Shown here: in pieces, positions 33,272 to 43,700 of the stretch
Numbering within the stretch: the stretch's first letter is position 1
Layout: every line of letters starts with the position of its first letter
Source: Chlamydomonas sphaeroides
Lineage: Eukaryota; Chlorophyta; Chlorophyceae; Chlamydomonadales; Chlamydomonadaceae
Assembly: GCA_001662425.1 (NCBI GenBank)
Contig: BDDC01000002.1
Location: 126,245 to 190,244 of the forward strand
DNA: 64,000 nt
Direction: 5' to 3'
Made by a program: the position numbers and the translations under genes
Notes under the pieces: generated by a model
Seen by the model: only the letters and a program-made list of their open reading frames with translations
Database searches by the model: none
Told to the model about the DNA's origin: nothing

Positions 33272-36200
33272 CTATGCCGGCGGGCCCGGCGGCGGTGCTA
33301 CGGCTCCTAACGGCGGCTCCAACGGTGGATCCGACGGCGGCGGCGGCGGCGGCTGGTCGTAGCACTCCACGCGCAAGTCCCCGGCGTGGCCCTCATCGGG
33401 CGACAGCCGCACGTCCATACTGTGGCAGGACCCCGGGAAGACCTGCGGCGCGGCGTGGGGGAAGTGACGGTTGAAAGGCACCGGCTGACGACGGAGCTCG
33501 TGGGCGGCTGCGAGGCAGAGATGGGTGCATGTGCTGCAGGTCTCATCACACACATCCGGGCGTCGCGTGTCGGGTATATGTTGATTATCATGAACACACC
33601 GCTACATACCGCACGCACACCAGCCCATCATGCAGCCACGCGGCCAGCAGGCCGCGGCGGCAGCCACGCGGCGGGTGTGGAGCCCTGCCGTCCGATCTAT
33701 TGCGCCCCTCGCTCGCCGAGCTGAGCTAGGCTTAGAAGCCACCCCACCTGGCCCAGGCGTCCCGGCAGCTCCGTCCCCGCCAGCAGCAGCGCCAGCGTCG
33801 CCTCGTAGGTGCCTCGCTGGCAGGCGGGCGCCGCGTCAAACACCAGCCCCACGCCCACGCCGCCGGACGCGGGGCGGCGCGGCCCGTCCAGCGACCTGCG
33901 GGCAGGCACACAGTCGGGGTGCGGAAGGAGTGAGCGGCAAGCCCCCAGGCGAGGCGGCAAGGAAAGCAATGCTTGCTCGGTCGTTGGCTCCGCAGCTCCG
34001 CGCACACGACGCGGCAAGCAGCTCGCGCCACGAGCGGCTTGCTTTCCTATCCTCCATCCAGCTCAACCCTCGCATGTCCAAGCCCACCACACACGGCCCA
34101 TGAGCCGCACCTGCTAAACAGCTTGCCGAGCCGCGCGCACACCGCCGCCGCCAGCATCGCGTTCACGGCCTCGCGGCTGCGAGCACCGAGCACATCGCCG
34201 TCGCCAGAGCCCGGGCCCGCGGGGCCCTGCTGCATGGGGCCCTTGCGCAGCTGCTGCTGCTGCGGCGGTGGTTGCTGCTGCTGCTGGTTCGGGGGAGCCG
34301 AGCACGTGTTGGGGGTCGGGCCCTCCAGGTGCGCTAGGCCGGCGGAAGAAAGCGTGCCCAGGAAGCCGCAGTACGACAGCTGTACGATGCCCGTGCTGCC
34401 GTACACCTCGTCGTACGATGGTGTCGTACCGTTCGTGACCTCCGTACCATCGTCGCGCAGCAGTTTGGACGAGCCGTCCGACAGCAGCAGCGTGCCGTGC
34501 GGCAGGTCTGGGGCGAGCAGGTTCAGGGGGGGGGGCGTAGGGTTGCCAATCCCCCGCAAAACCTACCGTATGATAAGCCTATATAAATGATATGGTAGAT
34601 GCATTAGTCTGTATAACAACAATGGCAACGCTCGGCGGAATGGCTGGTACAGGCGAGCGGCACTGCCAGAGCCATCTCTGCATGGGGCCATGGAGCATCA
34701 CCAGCGCGCGGAGGGCCCTGCCCTCACCCTCGCGTGCTTGCGCTCGACGGGCCGCTCGCCCCTGCGGTACGTGCCATAACCTTGCCACAACATTTCATAA
34801 CCTTTCATAACCTTTCATAACCTGTCATAACCTGTCATAACCTTTCATAACCTTTCATAACCTTTCATACCCGCCGTGAACAAAGGAAGGCCCAACCGGC
34901 GCTCTGACCCCTGGCCGCTCACCCGTGCGATACATCTCATACCCCAGCAGCCAGGCCGGCGGCCCCTGCCCCGCGCCGCTGCTGCTGCCGCCTTGCGTCG
35001 CTCCGCCGCTCGGGCCTCCCGTGGCTTCGCCGCCGGCGGGGCCCGAGCTCGCTGCATCCGCTGCCGCCGAGGGGCCGCCGTCGCCCGAAACAGTAAACCG
35101 CCGCCGTGCCGCAGCTCCCTCGTCAGACAGCTGCCCGCCGCCCAACTGCAGCGCACCGCGCCGCCGGGTGGTGCCGCCCGACGTCAGCCTCCGTCGCAGC
35201 GGCAGCGGCGGCTGACCACTTGCGGGTCCATCTGGCGGCGGCGCCGCCACCGCGCCCGGCGGCGGCGTCCGCGTCGCGGCCACCGCCGCCAGCCTCAGCC
35301 TCCGCAGCTGTTCCGTGAACCCGGCGCACGCTGCCGGCAGCTCCGTCGGCGGGCTGGGTGGCGGCGGCGCCGCCGGGCCAGGCTCCGCGCAGCGAACGCC
35401 GGCGGCGGCGCCGCCGGCGCACACGCCCGGCCCGGCGCCGTACGACTCGCACTCCAGCAGGCTTCCCGGCAGCTCCGGCGCCACGTAGCTCACGGCGCCG
35501 GTGGTGGGGTCCAACAGGGGCCCTCCGCGGGGGCTGCAGTCGACGCCCTCGGCCCACACGGGGCCGCCCGGCGGCAGCGGCCAGTCGGCGGCGGCCTCCG
35601 CGCCGGCGGCGGGGTAGCCCAGCTGCCCGCACACCACGGCCGCCTCGGTGGCCGTCCACCTGCGTGTACGCATTGCCAGTGGGGCCGGTGGCGCGTGTTG
35701 GGTCGCGTAGGCGCGGCGCCCATCCCCGCAGCAGGCGTCGATACCAGTTGGGCAGCGAGGATGGCGCAAGCACATTCCAGCACTTCGCATAGCTAGCATA
35801 GCTAACATCGTGCCGCGCTTGCCTTGCTTCCGCCCCTGGACCCAGCCATGGTACCTAGAGCTGCCGCAGATAACGCCCCATGCGCCGCCCAGCGCCACCT
35901 CCACCCGCCCCACGCCCGGCCGCTCGCCGCCCGCCAAGCGGACGCCCGCCACCGTCGCCAGCGGCGGCGGCGGCGGCGGCGGCGTTGCAGGCGTGGGAGT
36001 TGGTGCCGGCGAGGGCCGCGTGGGGGGCGCCAGCGAGCCTGGGTTGGGGAAGGAGTGCGGTTCGGCAAGCGAGGGGCTAGTGGTGTGAGGGAGGGCAGTG
36101 GGCATGTGGCGCTGCGTTGGGGAGGCGGTCCATGGTGGCTGGTCGGCGCCGCTGCTGGAGGCGCCTGCCAACGGCAACGGCATGAGGCAGCCACGCACGC

Positions 36201-37829
36201 ACCAGCCCTCGTGTCTTACATCGGCCCTATAAATAGGTCGACCATACTTTATATTGATAATCTATGTAGTAGGTGCTATGGACAAGGGTGAGAAGGCAGC
36301 CACGCACGCACCAGCCCTCGTGTCTTACATCGGCCATATCAATAGGCCGACCATACTTTACATTGATAATCTATGTAGTAGGTGCTATGGACAAGGGTGA
36401 GAAGGCAGCCACGCACGCACCCGGGGGCTCAGGCAGCGGCGCCGCCACCGGGGGCTGCGGCTGCGCGGCCGGCGGGTGGGCGGCGGCAGCCGCGGGCGCG
36501 GGCGCCGAGGTGGTGGGCGGCTGCTGCTGAGGCGGCTGGGGGCTGGGCTGCGGCGACGGCTGCGGGGGCGCCAGGCTGGGCGAGGGCAGCGCGTTGGGTG
36601 CCGGCGGCGGCAGGGCAGCGGGCTCCTGCTGCTGCGGCGGCGCCGGCGCCGGCGAGGCCGGCAGGCCACCTGATCCGGGCGCGGGTGGAGGGCTGCTGCC
36701 CCCGGTGCCTACGGGCACGGCAAGGCAGGCGCGGAGGGCAAGTGCCGCCCACAGCCCACACGGTCGGGCGGGGCGTGGCGCGGGGGAGGACGTGTTTGGG
36801 TGTGGGTGTGGGCGTGGTTCGTGCTCTGGGAGCCCGCCACAGCTGCAGGTGTCGGCATGCTGCCCTGAAACACCTTTACCCATGGCCTGTTGGCAACAGC
36901 TGCACGTGTGTTATAAACGCAAGATGGCAGTAACAAATACGGCAAGGCTTCTTTGTATGCCCTGATGCGCCGCCTACCCTGCGGCGGCCACGAGGCCAGC
37001 GGTGGCGGCGGCGGCGGCGGGTGCGCCCTCGACACCAGCGGCGGCCAGGCCGTTGGCGGCAGTTGTGGCGGTTGCGGCGCTGGGTCCATTCCCTCGTACG
37101 GCGGCGGCGCATCCTCCTCGACTGGCAGCGAGGGAGGCGGCGCCGCCAGCCCTGGCGAGAGCAGCGGCGACGGCGGCGGCGGCTCCCACCACCACGGCGG
37201 CGGGTCCTCTGGCTCCGGCGGAGGCGCCGCCAGCGGCGGCGCAGCCGGTAGCGACGGCGGCGGCTCCCACCACCACGGCGGCGGCGCGTCTTCGTCGTCG
37301 TCGGGTGGAGACGGCGGCGACGCAGGTAGGTCCGGGGGGCTGCCAGGGCCCAAGGAAGGCGGCGGCGGCGGGCCGGAGGGTGGCGGCGCATGTGACGGTG
37401 GGGTGTCGCCCACGGGTGCGGCATCAGCCGGCGGTGGCGGCGGCGGTGGAGGTGGTGGCGGCGGCGGCAGTGGAGGCGTGTCTTGGTGCGGCGTCGGCGG
37501 AGGTCGTGGCCGCGGTCGCTTGGGCGGGCGGGGATGTGGCGGTGGCGGTGGTGGAGACGGCGGTGGCGGTGGCGGTGGCGGAGGTGGTGGTGGCGGCGGC
37601 GGAGGTGCCGAGTACTCCTGTGCCGGAGGGGACGGTGGCGGTGGCGGCGGCAGCGGTGGTGGCGGCGGCGGCGGCGGTGGAGGCGGCGGCGAAGGCGATA
37701 CCTCGTCTGACGGCGGCGGTGGCGGGGGCGGCGGCATCGACGGCGGCGACGGCGATGGAGGTGGAGGTGGCGGCGGCGGCGGAGGAGGCGGTGGACGCAT
37801 AAGCGGCCGTGGCCGGCGTATAAGGAACA

Positions 37830-37869
<40 letters not shown>

Positions 37870-39512
37870 CGGCCGCGGCAGGTCCTCGGCTCCGGGAACC
37901 TCGGGCAGGTCTGAGGGCGCAGCATGTCACAGGCAGCATATACCTAAAATGGAAAATCAAACTGGGGATTTGGTGATAGTCGGATGAGCGATCAGCGCTG
38001 CTGCCCCTACCCTCTGCCAACCCTTCCATGCATGCGGCGCGAGGTGACGTGCACGTGCGTGGAATGCCGCTGCTGAGGGGCGCTGGGCGCCGGCTGGACT
38101 GGAAGCCAGCCAGGGCGCCAGCCAGGGCGTCGAGGGCAACCACCTGGCAAGCCGTCGTACACTCTCCGATAACATGCATAGCTTATGTAGAGTGTGTCGA
38201 ATTGACTTGTCGACGTAGCGATAGCATCAACATACGACACAAAGGCGTCCGCCTTGCCCCCGGCCCCTGCGGCGCCGCGCCACCTCGGCAAGGCGCTGCC
38301 GTGCCGCGCGCTGCCCGGCCCGACTGCCCAGCTGCTCCCCTCCTCTCGGTACCGTGGTGCCCAGCTGCTCCCCTCCTCGACCCCGCCTCCCTCGATGCGG
38401 CTCCGCAGCCTCACTCCCGCAACTGACAGGCCCCCAACTGCCCAGCCCCCTAGGCCCACCCCAGCCCTCCCCACCCACCCACCTCTGCTGCACAGCACCG
38501 CCGCCAGGCTGCGGCACTGCCCCCGGGCGTCGGTCCGGTAGGCAGCGGTGCAGTCCGCCAGGGAGACTCCGGCGGCTCCGGCGGCTCCGGGCGGGCAGGC
38601 CACGTCCGTGAGGATGCGGGGGGCGGCGGTGCGGCTGAGGCGCGGGTAGGGCGTGCCCGCGCCCACGGCCGCCGCCTCGCCGCCTGTTGCGACGGGGAAG
38701 ACGGCGGGGTTGGGCATGGGCAGGTGTGGCAATTTGCGGTTGGGGGTTGGGGGTTCTTGCGGTCAGTGTGCGGTTGTGGGCCGGGAGGTGCGGCCGAGGA
38801 TGGGAGCACCTCGACGAGTGGCAGGCGGGGGCTGCGGGGCCCTTATTACTCCCGAAAGACCGTGCCCAAAACCAGGTGGCGGGATGCAGGTAGGTACGTG
38901 GCGACACGCGCGAGCAGCCGGAAGGGCTGCTGCAGGGTACTGTGGTGTGGCGGGCAGTCAAGCGAGCCGTCGTAGATCGTACCTGCGAAGCCGGCCTGCC
39001 GACAAGCCGCCGCCGCGGCGGCGGCGCTGCCGGCGGCGTCCCAGCCGGGCTGGCACACAGGGAGGTCGAGGAACGTCCACGGTGGGGGCGGAGGGGCTGG
39101 GTTCGTGTCGGGCTCGGATGTGGGCACTGTTGGCAGCGGCCGCGCGAAGATGTAGCCGAGCGCTGGGGCGCCTGATGGCGCGGTGCGCGCGTCCAAGTGC
39201 ACGAAGGGCTCGGCGCCGCCGGCCTCGGCCTCGGGGCCGAGGTAGCGGTACGGCACGAGCACGAAGTCAACGGTGCCCACGCGAAGCGCGTCTGGGGAAG
39301 GGAAGGGGTCGGAAGTTGGTCGCGCGTGTTTGCAGGGGCTGCGGAGTCGGAGGCACGGGTGGTTAAACGCGACACAAGGCGACTTCACGCGCGCGGCAGG
39401 CTTCCGGTCGCGCCGCGGGCTGACCTTGTGATGTGACCATGCGAAAGACAACTGCGAGCGCGAGGGCCAAGTACAGGCGCCCCGCGGCGTAACCAAGACA
39501 TGCCGGGCGCAT
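33272..39512 (-). CDS. Secreted SRCR-domain protein with long proline-rich hinge
   Basis: Ten exons join in phase: 39512-39425, 39291-38983, 38683-38483, 37910-36978, 36708-36421, 36164-35855, 35659-34923, 34507-34111, 33895-33748, 33484-33272; 1207 residues. The first exon encodes a signal peptide (MRPACLGYAAG, then LYLALALAVVF). A first SRCR-like region is at about 100-200 (LPVCQPGWDAAG, CRQAGFAG, ILTDVACP, GQCRSLAAVLC). Residues 200-606 are mostly proline runs like those of pherophorin and hydroxyproline-rich wall proteins. A second SRCR is at about 670-800 (GVRLAGGERPGVGRVEVALG, WGVICGSS, AAVVCGQLGYP, GVRC). The later part holds a polyglutamine stretch and ends in proline/glycine. Predicted to be exported to the cell wall or matrix. 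Volvocine algae carry many SRCR proteins; ligand unknown. Confidence 0.85.
34740..34945 (-). repeat. Duplicated exon edge in the SRCR gene, with 10-bp satellite between copies
   Basis: The end of exon 7 and its donor (about 34945-34907; GGTATGAGATGTATCGCACG then gtgagcggcc) recur downstream at about 34784-34742 as ggttatggcacgtaccgcag then ggcgagcggcc. The intervening 34786-34870 is a head-to-tail array of the 10-bp unit ggttatgaaa (minus strand), which resembles the GGTATGAG start of the duplicated exon end and may derive from it. Confidence 0.75.
36185..36420 (-). repeat. Tandem 110-bp duplication starting at a donor site (SRCR gene intron)
   Basis: The intron after the exon ending at 36421 begins gtgcgtgcgtggctgcc on the coding strand. 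That start recurs twice, giving two nearly identical units of about 110 bp plus a third partial one. Each unit keeps its own gtgcgt. They share the A/T-rich core attatcaatgtaaagtatgg with few differences. Confidence 0.95.
36978..37910 (-). repeat. Proline-codon (GGC/GGT) microsatellite inside the SRCR gene hinge
   Basis: The plus strand is dominated by ggc/ggt triplets, which read as CCG/CCA proline on the coding strand. The exon stays open for 310 codons with interspersed Ser, Asp/Glu and two PPWWWEPPP motifs. The matching long glycine-rich frame on the plus strand is a shadow. Confidence 0.85.
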
Positions 39513-40759
39513 TGTGGGCCGTTGTCACCGCAGCTATGTTCAAGGTCTACATAAAGCTCTGTACATCAGCGTTCACTGCTATTAGCCCATGCGGCTATGC
39601 GCTGATGACCGAGTCGGCGAGTCGCTCCCACGCGAAAGTCAGATACGTGTTCCGCCAGCTCAAAGCGTGTATGCCAATTTACGCAGAGGAATGCGCCGTC
39701 GTGGCGACGCCCGTTTCTCGTTGCGAAGCTTTTGGGTCCGCCGAGAAAAGACGAGTGACCGAGTAAGCTGCAATGCTCGCCATGCAATGTGGGAGGCTAA
39801 GTAATTGACAAGTGTGCTGTGTCCTGGTGGCGCGGGGTGAATGGCGGGCGCTTCGGTTGGGAACCCTAAACCAGGCTCGCACTCGCCATTGCCTGGCGCG
39901 GCCAGGGACAAGCCCGCACTATGCACACAGCTCGGCACACACACGCGCGCACTCATGCCGGTTGGGGCACGCTAGACCCGTGGTTCGCCGGACGCGCAGT
40001 TTAACAACCTGCCGAGGGCTCAAGCAGCAGCGACGCGCTGTGAAGCGGGCGCGAGCAGTTGTCAGCAAATATCGCCGATCCCCGAGCAGCGCCATTGCCC
40101 GCACGCAGTACACGCACACCCAGCCGGCAGCCCCTCCTCGTGTAGTCTGTCTTATTGTCCTCATTCGTCGTTGGGCAAGAAGTCCACAGGCTCACCCGCA
40201 GACAACCTCTACATCGCAACGCGCTGCGTCCAACACACTGTAGGCCCCCGGGCCTACCGGTGCGCTGCATCCCATAACCAAACCGCAAGGCCAAGGCCGA
40301 GTAAGCCGCCCACACACCACAAACCGCGAGCAGCATGACAAGCCCCCACCCAGTCCTTCGTTTGGGGCTGCCGGCCAGTCCCACCAATTGGGCTACTACA
40401 GTTTAACGCGTTGAAACGCAGGCGCCCCCCCCGATCCATGAAAACGAAATCCACACAGCGCTCAAACGGGCCCGCACCGCACGAATGTCTATCTTCCATA
40501 CAAGCACCAGAATGTTGGTCACATGCCCCTCACCACATACCCGCAGCACCTCGGCGACCATGGCCGCGCCACATCAGCCGCCCCGCTCAACCACCGGCTC
40601 GGCCGTTCAAGCGGCCGAGCGCCTGCCGCCGCTAGCGCCCTGCCGTCGCGACCGCTGCTGGCCCGCGTCGCCGCCACAGCCGCACACGCGCGACCGCCGC
40701 GGGGGCCCGGTCCGCTTACCGCCGCTGCGGCGGCGCTGCAGCTGCGCGCGGCGCCCTCC
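39513..40759. other. SRCR promoter and thioredoxin reductase 3' UTR
   Basis: Lies between two minus-strand genes. An ATG frame at 40499-40254 (minus, 81 codons) ends in a hydrophobic stretch but lies where the reductase 3' UTR is expected. A plus-strand frame at 39500-39766 is antisense to the SRCR signal-peptide exon. Neither is supported as a gene. Confidence 0.5.
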
Positions 40760-43700
40760 TCACTTGGGCTGCTCGCACGGCGGGGCGTACTGCTGCGGCA
40801 TGCCGCCGGCGCCTGATTGCGCCACGGCGGCGGCCATCGCGGGCGACGAGCCCGACTCCAGCACCTGCGGCCGCACGGCGCAGCAGCGGGGAGGCGAGCC
40901 AGCTCAGCTGCGCGACACCTGACAAGACACGCTAAGTGTAGTGATGTCGTGGGCGAGCAGCCAGAGCAGGTTGGGCGCAGCGCCTGGCCGCGAGCTAGGC
41001 CCCGGTCGCTCCCTTGCGCGCTGAGCAGAGGCGGCCCCAACAAGCACCTCGGCGTTCCGCGACGCCGGCCGGCGCCAGCGCCGTGCCCTGCCGACCAGGC
41101 CCCGCTCTTTGGCCCTTTGTGAACCCCGACTCCGCCGCCCTGGGCTGCACGTAGCGCTCGGCCTCCAGCGGCACACCGTTAGGTGTCCGGAAGTGTGATA
41201 AGCGCACAATCCACGATACCAGTTGATACCCGTACTATCACCAGCATGAAGCCCCGAGCCCCCCTCGCCTGCAGGTAGCGCTCCGCCTCCAGGGCAGCCA
41301 TGCAGCCGCTGCCGGCCGCTGCACGGGACGGGCGGGCAAGGGAGGCAGGCAAGGGGCCGGGGCGGGCGGCGTGTGAGGCAGGCTTGGCGCGCGCACGCAG
41401 CGGTGTTAAGAGCACACAAGGAACAGGAGCCGCACCCATGCTAGGGCACACACGGGAACACGGACGTGCGAGACAACGCACGGCTGCAGCACCCACCGGT
41501 GATGGCCTGGCGGTACTTGCGGTCCATCACGTCGCCAGCAGCAAACACGCCTGCCAGTGGCAGCGGGCGGGCGGCGGCAGCGGGGTCTGGGTGCAGCCGG
41601 GTGCCAGCTGGACACGGGCGGGATGCGTGCACGGCGCTAGGGCCCGGAGCCAGGGTGGGCCGGCCTCGCTTGTTGGCGGCACCGCCCATCTGGGAGCTGC
41701 ACATGCGGTAGTCGGCACGCCGGTCGCGACAGACAGAAAGCAGCACGCGCATGGCCCATCTGCTCACCCGGTACGTTGGTGATGGTGGTGCCGGGCTGCG
41801 TGACGATGTAGCCATACTCGTCCAGCTCGAGCTGCTCGGGTGGCGGTGCGGGGGTTGTGCGGGCTCCGTCATGGCAGCCCACAGCGCGAGAGCTATCCAC
41901 ATGTGGCCGGTGGCCGTTGGCAGGAAGGCCCCTGACTGAAGACCCTTTAGCCATGCGGGGTGGGCGAGGCGCCTACCTGGCCCTCCAGGAAGTCGGTGGC
42001 GGGGCGGTGGCCGATGGCGAAGAACAGGCCGTTCACTTCGATGCGCCGCAGGGTGACGGGCGCGTTGGCGTCGGCGGAGGAGCTGGGCGTGGGGCGGAGG
42101 CGAGGCATGCGGCGACGGGGTGACGGCGAGGAGATGAGTGCGCTTAGCATAGTCGTTATGTGTGCTGTTATAGATGCGGTTTGTACTGTATGACCCGAGG
42201 GAGGGGCTGGGTTGTGGGCCGACGAGGGGGCAAGCGACGACCGAGGGCCGAGGCCATAGCGAGCGAGGAGGGCACGTTCGTGGGTCGGGGAGTCACGGCT
42301 AGGGCTTTGCCGGCTCCTCCTCGCCCCATGGCCTGTCTTACGAGGGCGAGGAGGGCGGCGAGCCGGCGGGCGAGCTTGCGTCGGTGCGCGTCGCGACGGT
42401 GATGGAGCCTGCGGGCAACAGGGCAGCCGTCGTACGGTAGTTCAGTCACTAACATCGACTCATCGGATCAAGTCGTTGACGTATTGATAGGAATGAGTCG
42501 GCTCCAGCGAACACGCCCACATTGTCCGTCGGCTCCAGCGAACACGCCCACATTGCCCGTCGGCTTCGGCGAACACGCCCACAGTTTCCGTCGACGACAG
42601 CACCGAGCCGTCAAGTGCCGCGACGCACCCAACCTCGGCCCCCACGTGGCACCTCGCAGCCCCCCAGCACGCACCCAGGCAGTCCTGCTCATTGCCGTGC
42701 GCCTCGCGGATCTCGCTGTTCCACACCACCTCGATCTTGGGGTTGGCCAGCGCGCGGCGCGCCATGGACTGGAGCGGCGGTTGGGCGGGCAGTTGGGCGG
42801 GCGGTTAGGCGGGCGGGCGGGGTGGGGCCGTGGCTGTGAAGCCGACGGGGCCGACTCGGGGCTGCTTGGCAGCACGCCACGCCCCAGAGGCTCGGCAGGT
42901 GGCGCGAAGGTGCACGAGGGCGATGCAGCGCCGTCGTCACGCTGGCTGGCGCGCCAGTTGCCGGACGCGCCCGGTGCTGGGCGGGCAGGAGGCGAGCCGG
43001 GGACGGCTGGGTCGGCTCCGCACCTTGGACGCCTCCAGGTAGTTGAAGCGGTGCACGATGTAGACCTTGCTGGCGTAGCTGCGGGGGAGGGCGGTGGCGG
43101 GTAGCGGCAGGAGGATGTGCGGGCAACAGGATGTGTGGGCGGAGGTTGGGATGGGGCATGCGGGGCGGGCATGGATGGCACGACAGCCGACCTTGCTGGC
43201 GGCGCTGCGAGGCGCCACCAGCAGTGGGAGGGGACCGGCGTGGCGCAGGTGGGGCCTGGCACGGGACCTGCACGCGGCAGCGATGGCGGCGATGCCCCCG
43301 GGGGGCACCGCGGCACCGGCAAGCCGCAGCGCTGCACCCGCACGGCGCCGTACCGCTCTTGCTGTACAGCTCTTGCCGTACAGCTCTTGCCGTACCGCGG
43401 CATGCTGCCGTACGCACCGTGTGAGAAACATGGCCTCCTCCATGGCGCTGTCGCCGCCGCCCACCACCGCCACCGGCTTGTTGCTGCGTGGGGCAGGGGA
43501 ACGCAGGTCGACGCCACGCAGCGGGGATCGGTGTCGAGACACCCACTGACGACCCCCGGGGCCATGCACATGACATCCCAGCGGAGGCCGCTGCTAGGGG
43601 CCGCGCCAAAGGCTGGCAGCCCAGCCCAATGCCGCGCTTGTGTGCTGCAAGCGCGCAGGGCTCGTTACCAGGCCCCCTCCTGGTGCCAGCGCCGCAGCCG

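Noticed and set aside
36953..37987. 344-codon glycine-rich frame on the plus strand
   Set aside because: Antisense of the proline hinge of the SRCR gene. Frame, phase and flanking SRCR exons fit only the minus strand.
39500..39766. ATG-started 88-codon plus-strand frame
   Set aside because: Overlaps the SRCR signal-peptide exon in antisense and has no domain or neighbouring exon.
40254..40499. 81-codon minus-strand ATG frame ending in a hydrophobic stretch
   Set aside because: Lies where the thioredoxin reductase 3' UTR is expected; no homology and no support beyond an open frame. Could be revisited with transcript data.
40760..41269. Thioredoxin domain after the reductase (NTRC)
   Set aside because: I found no WCGPC-type motif or thioredoxin-like exon between 41269 and 39513.
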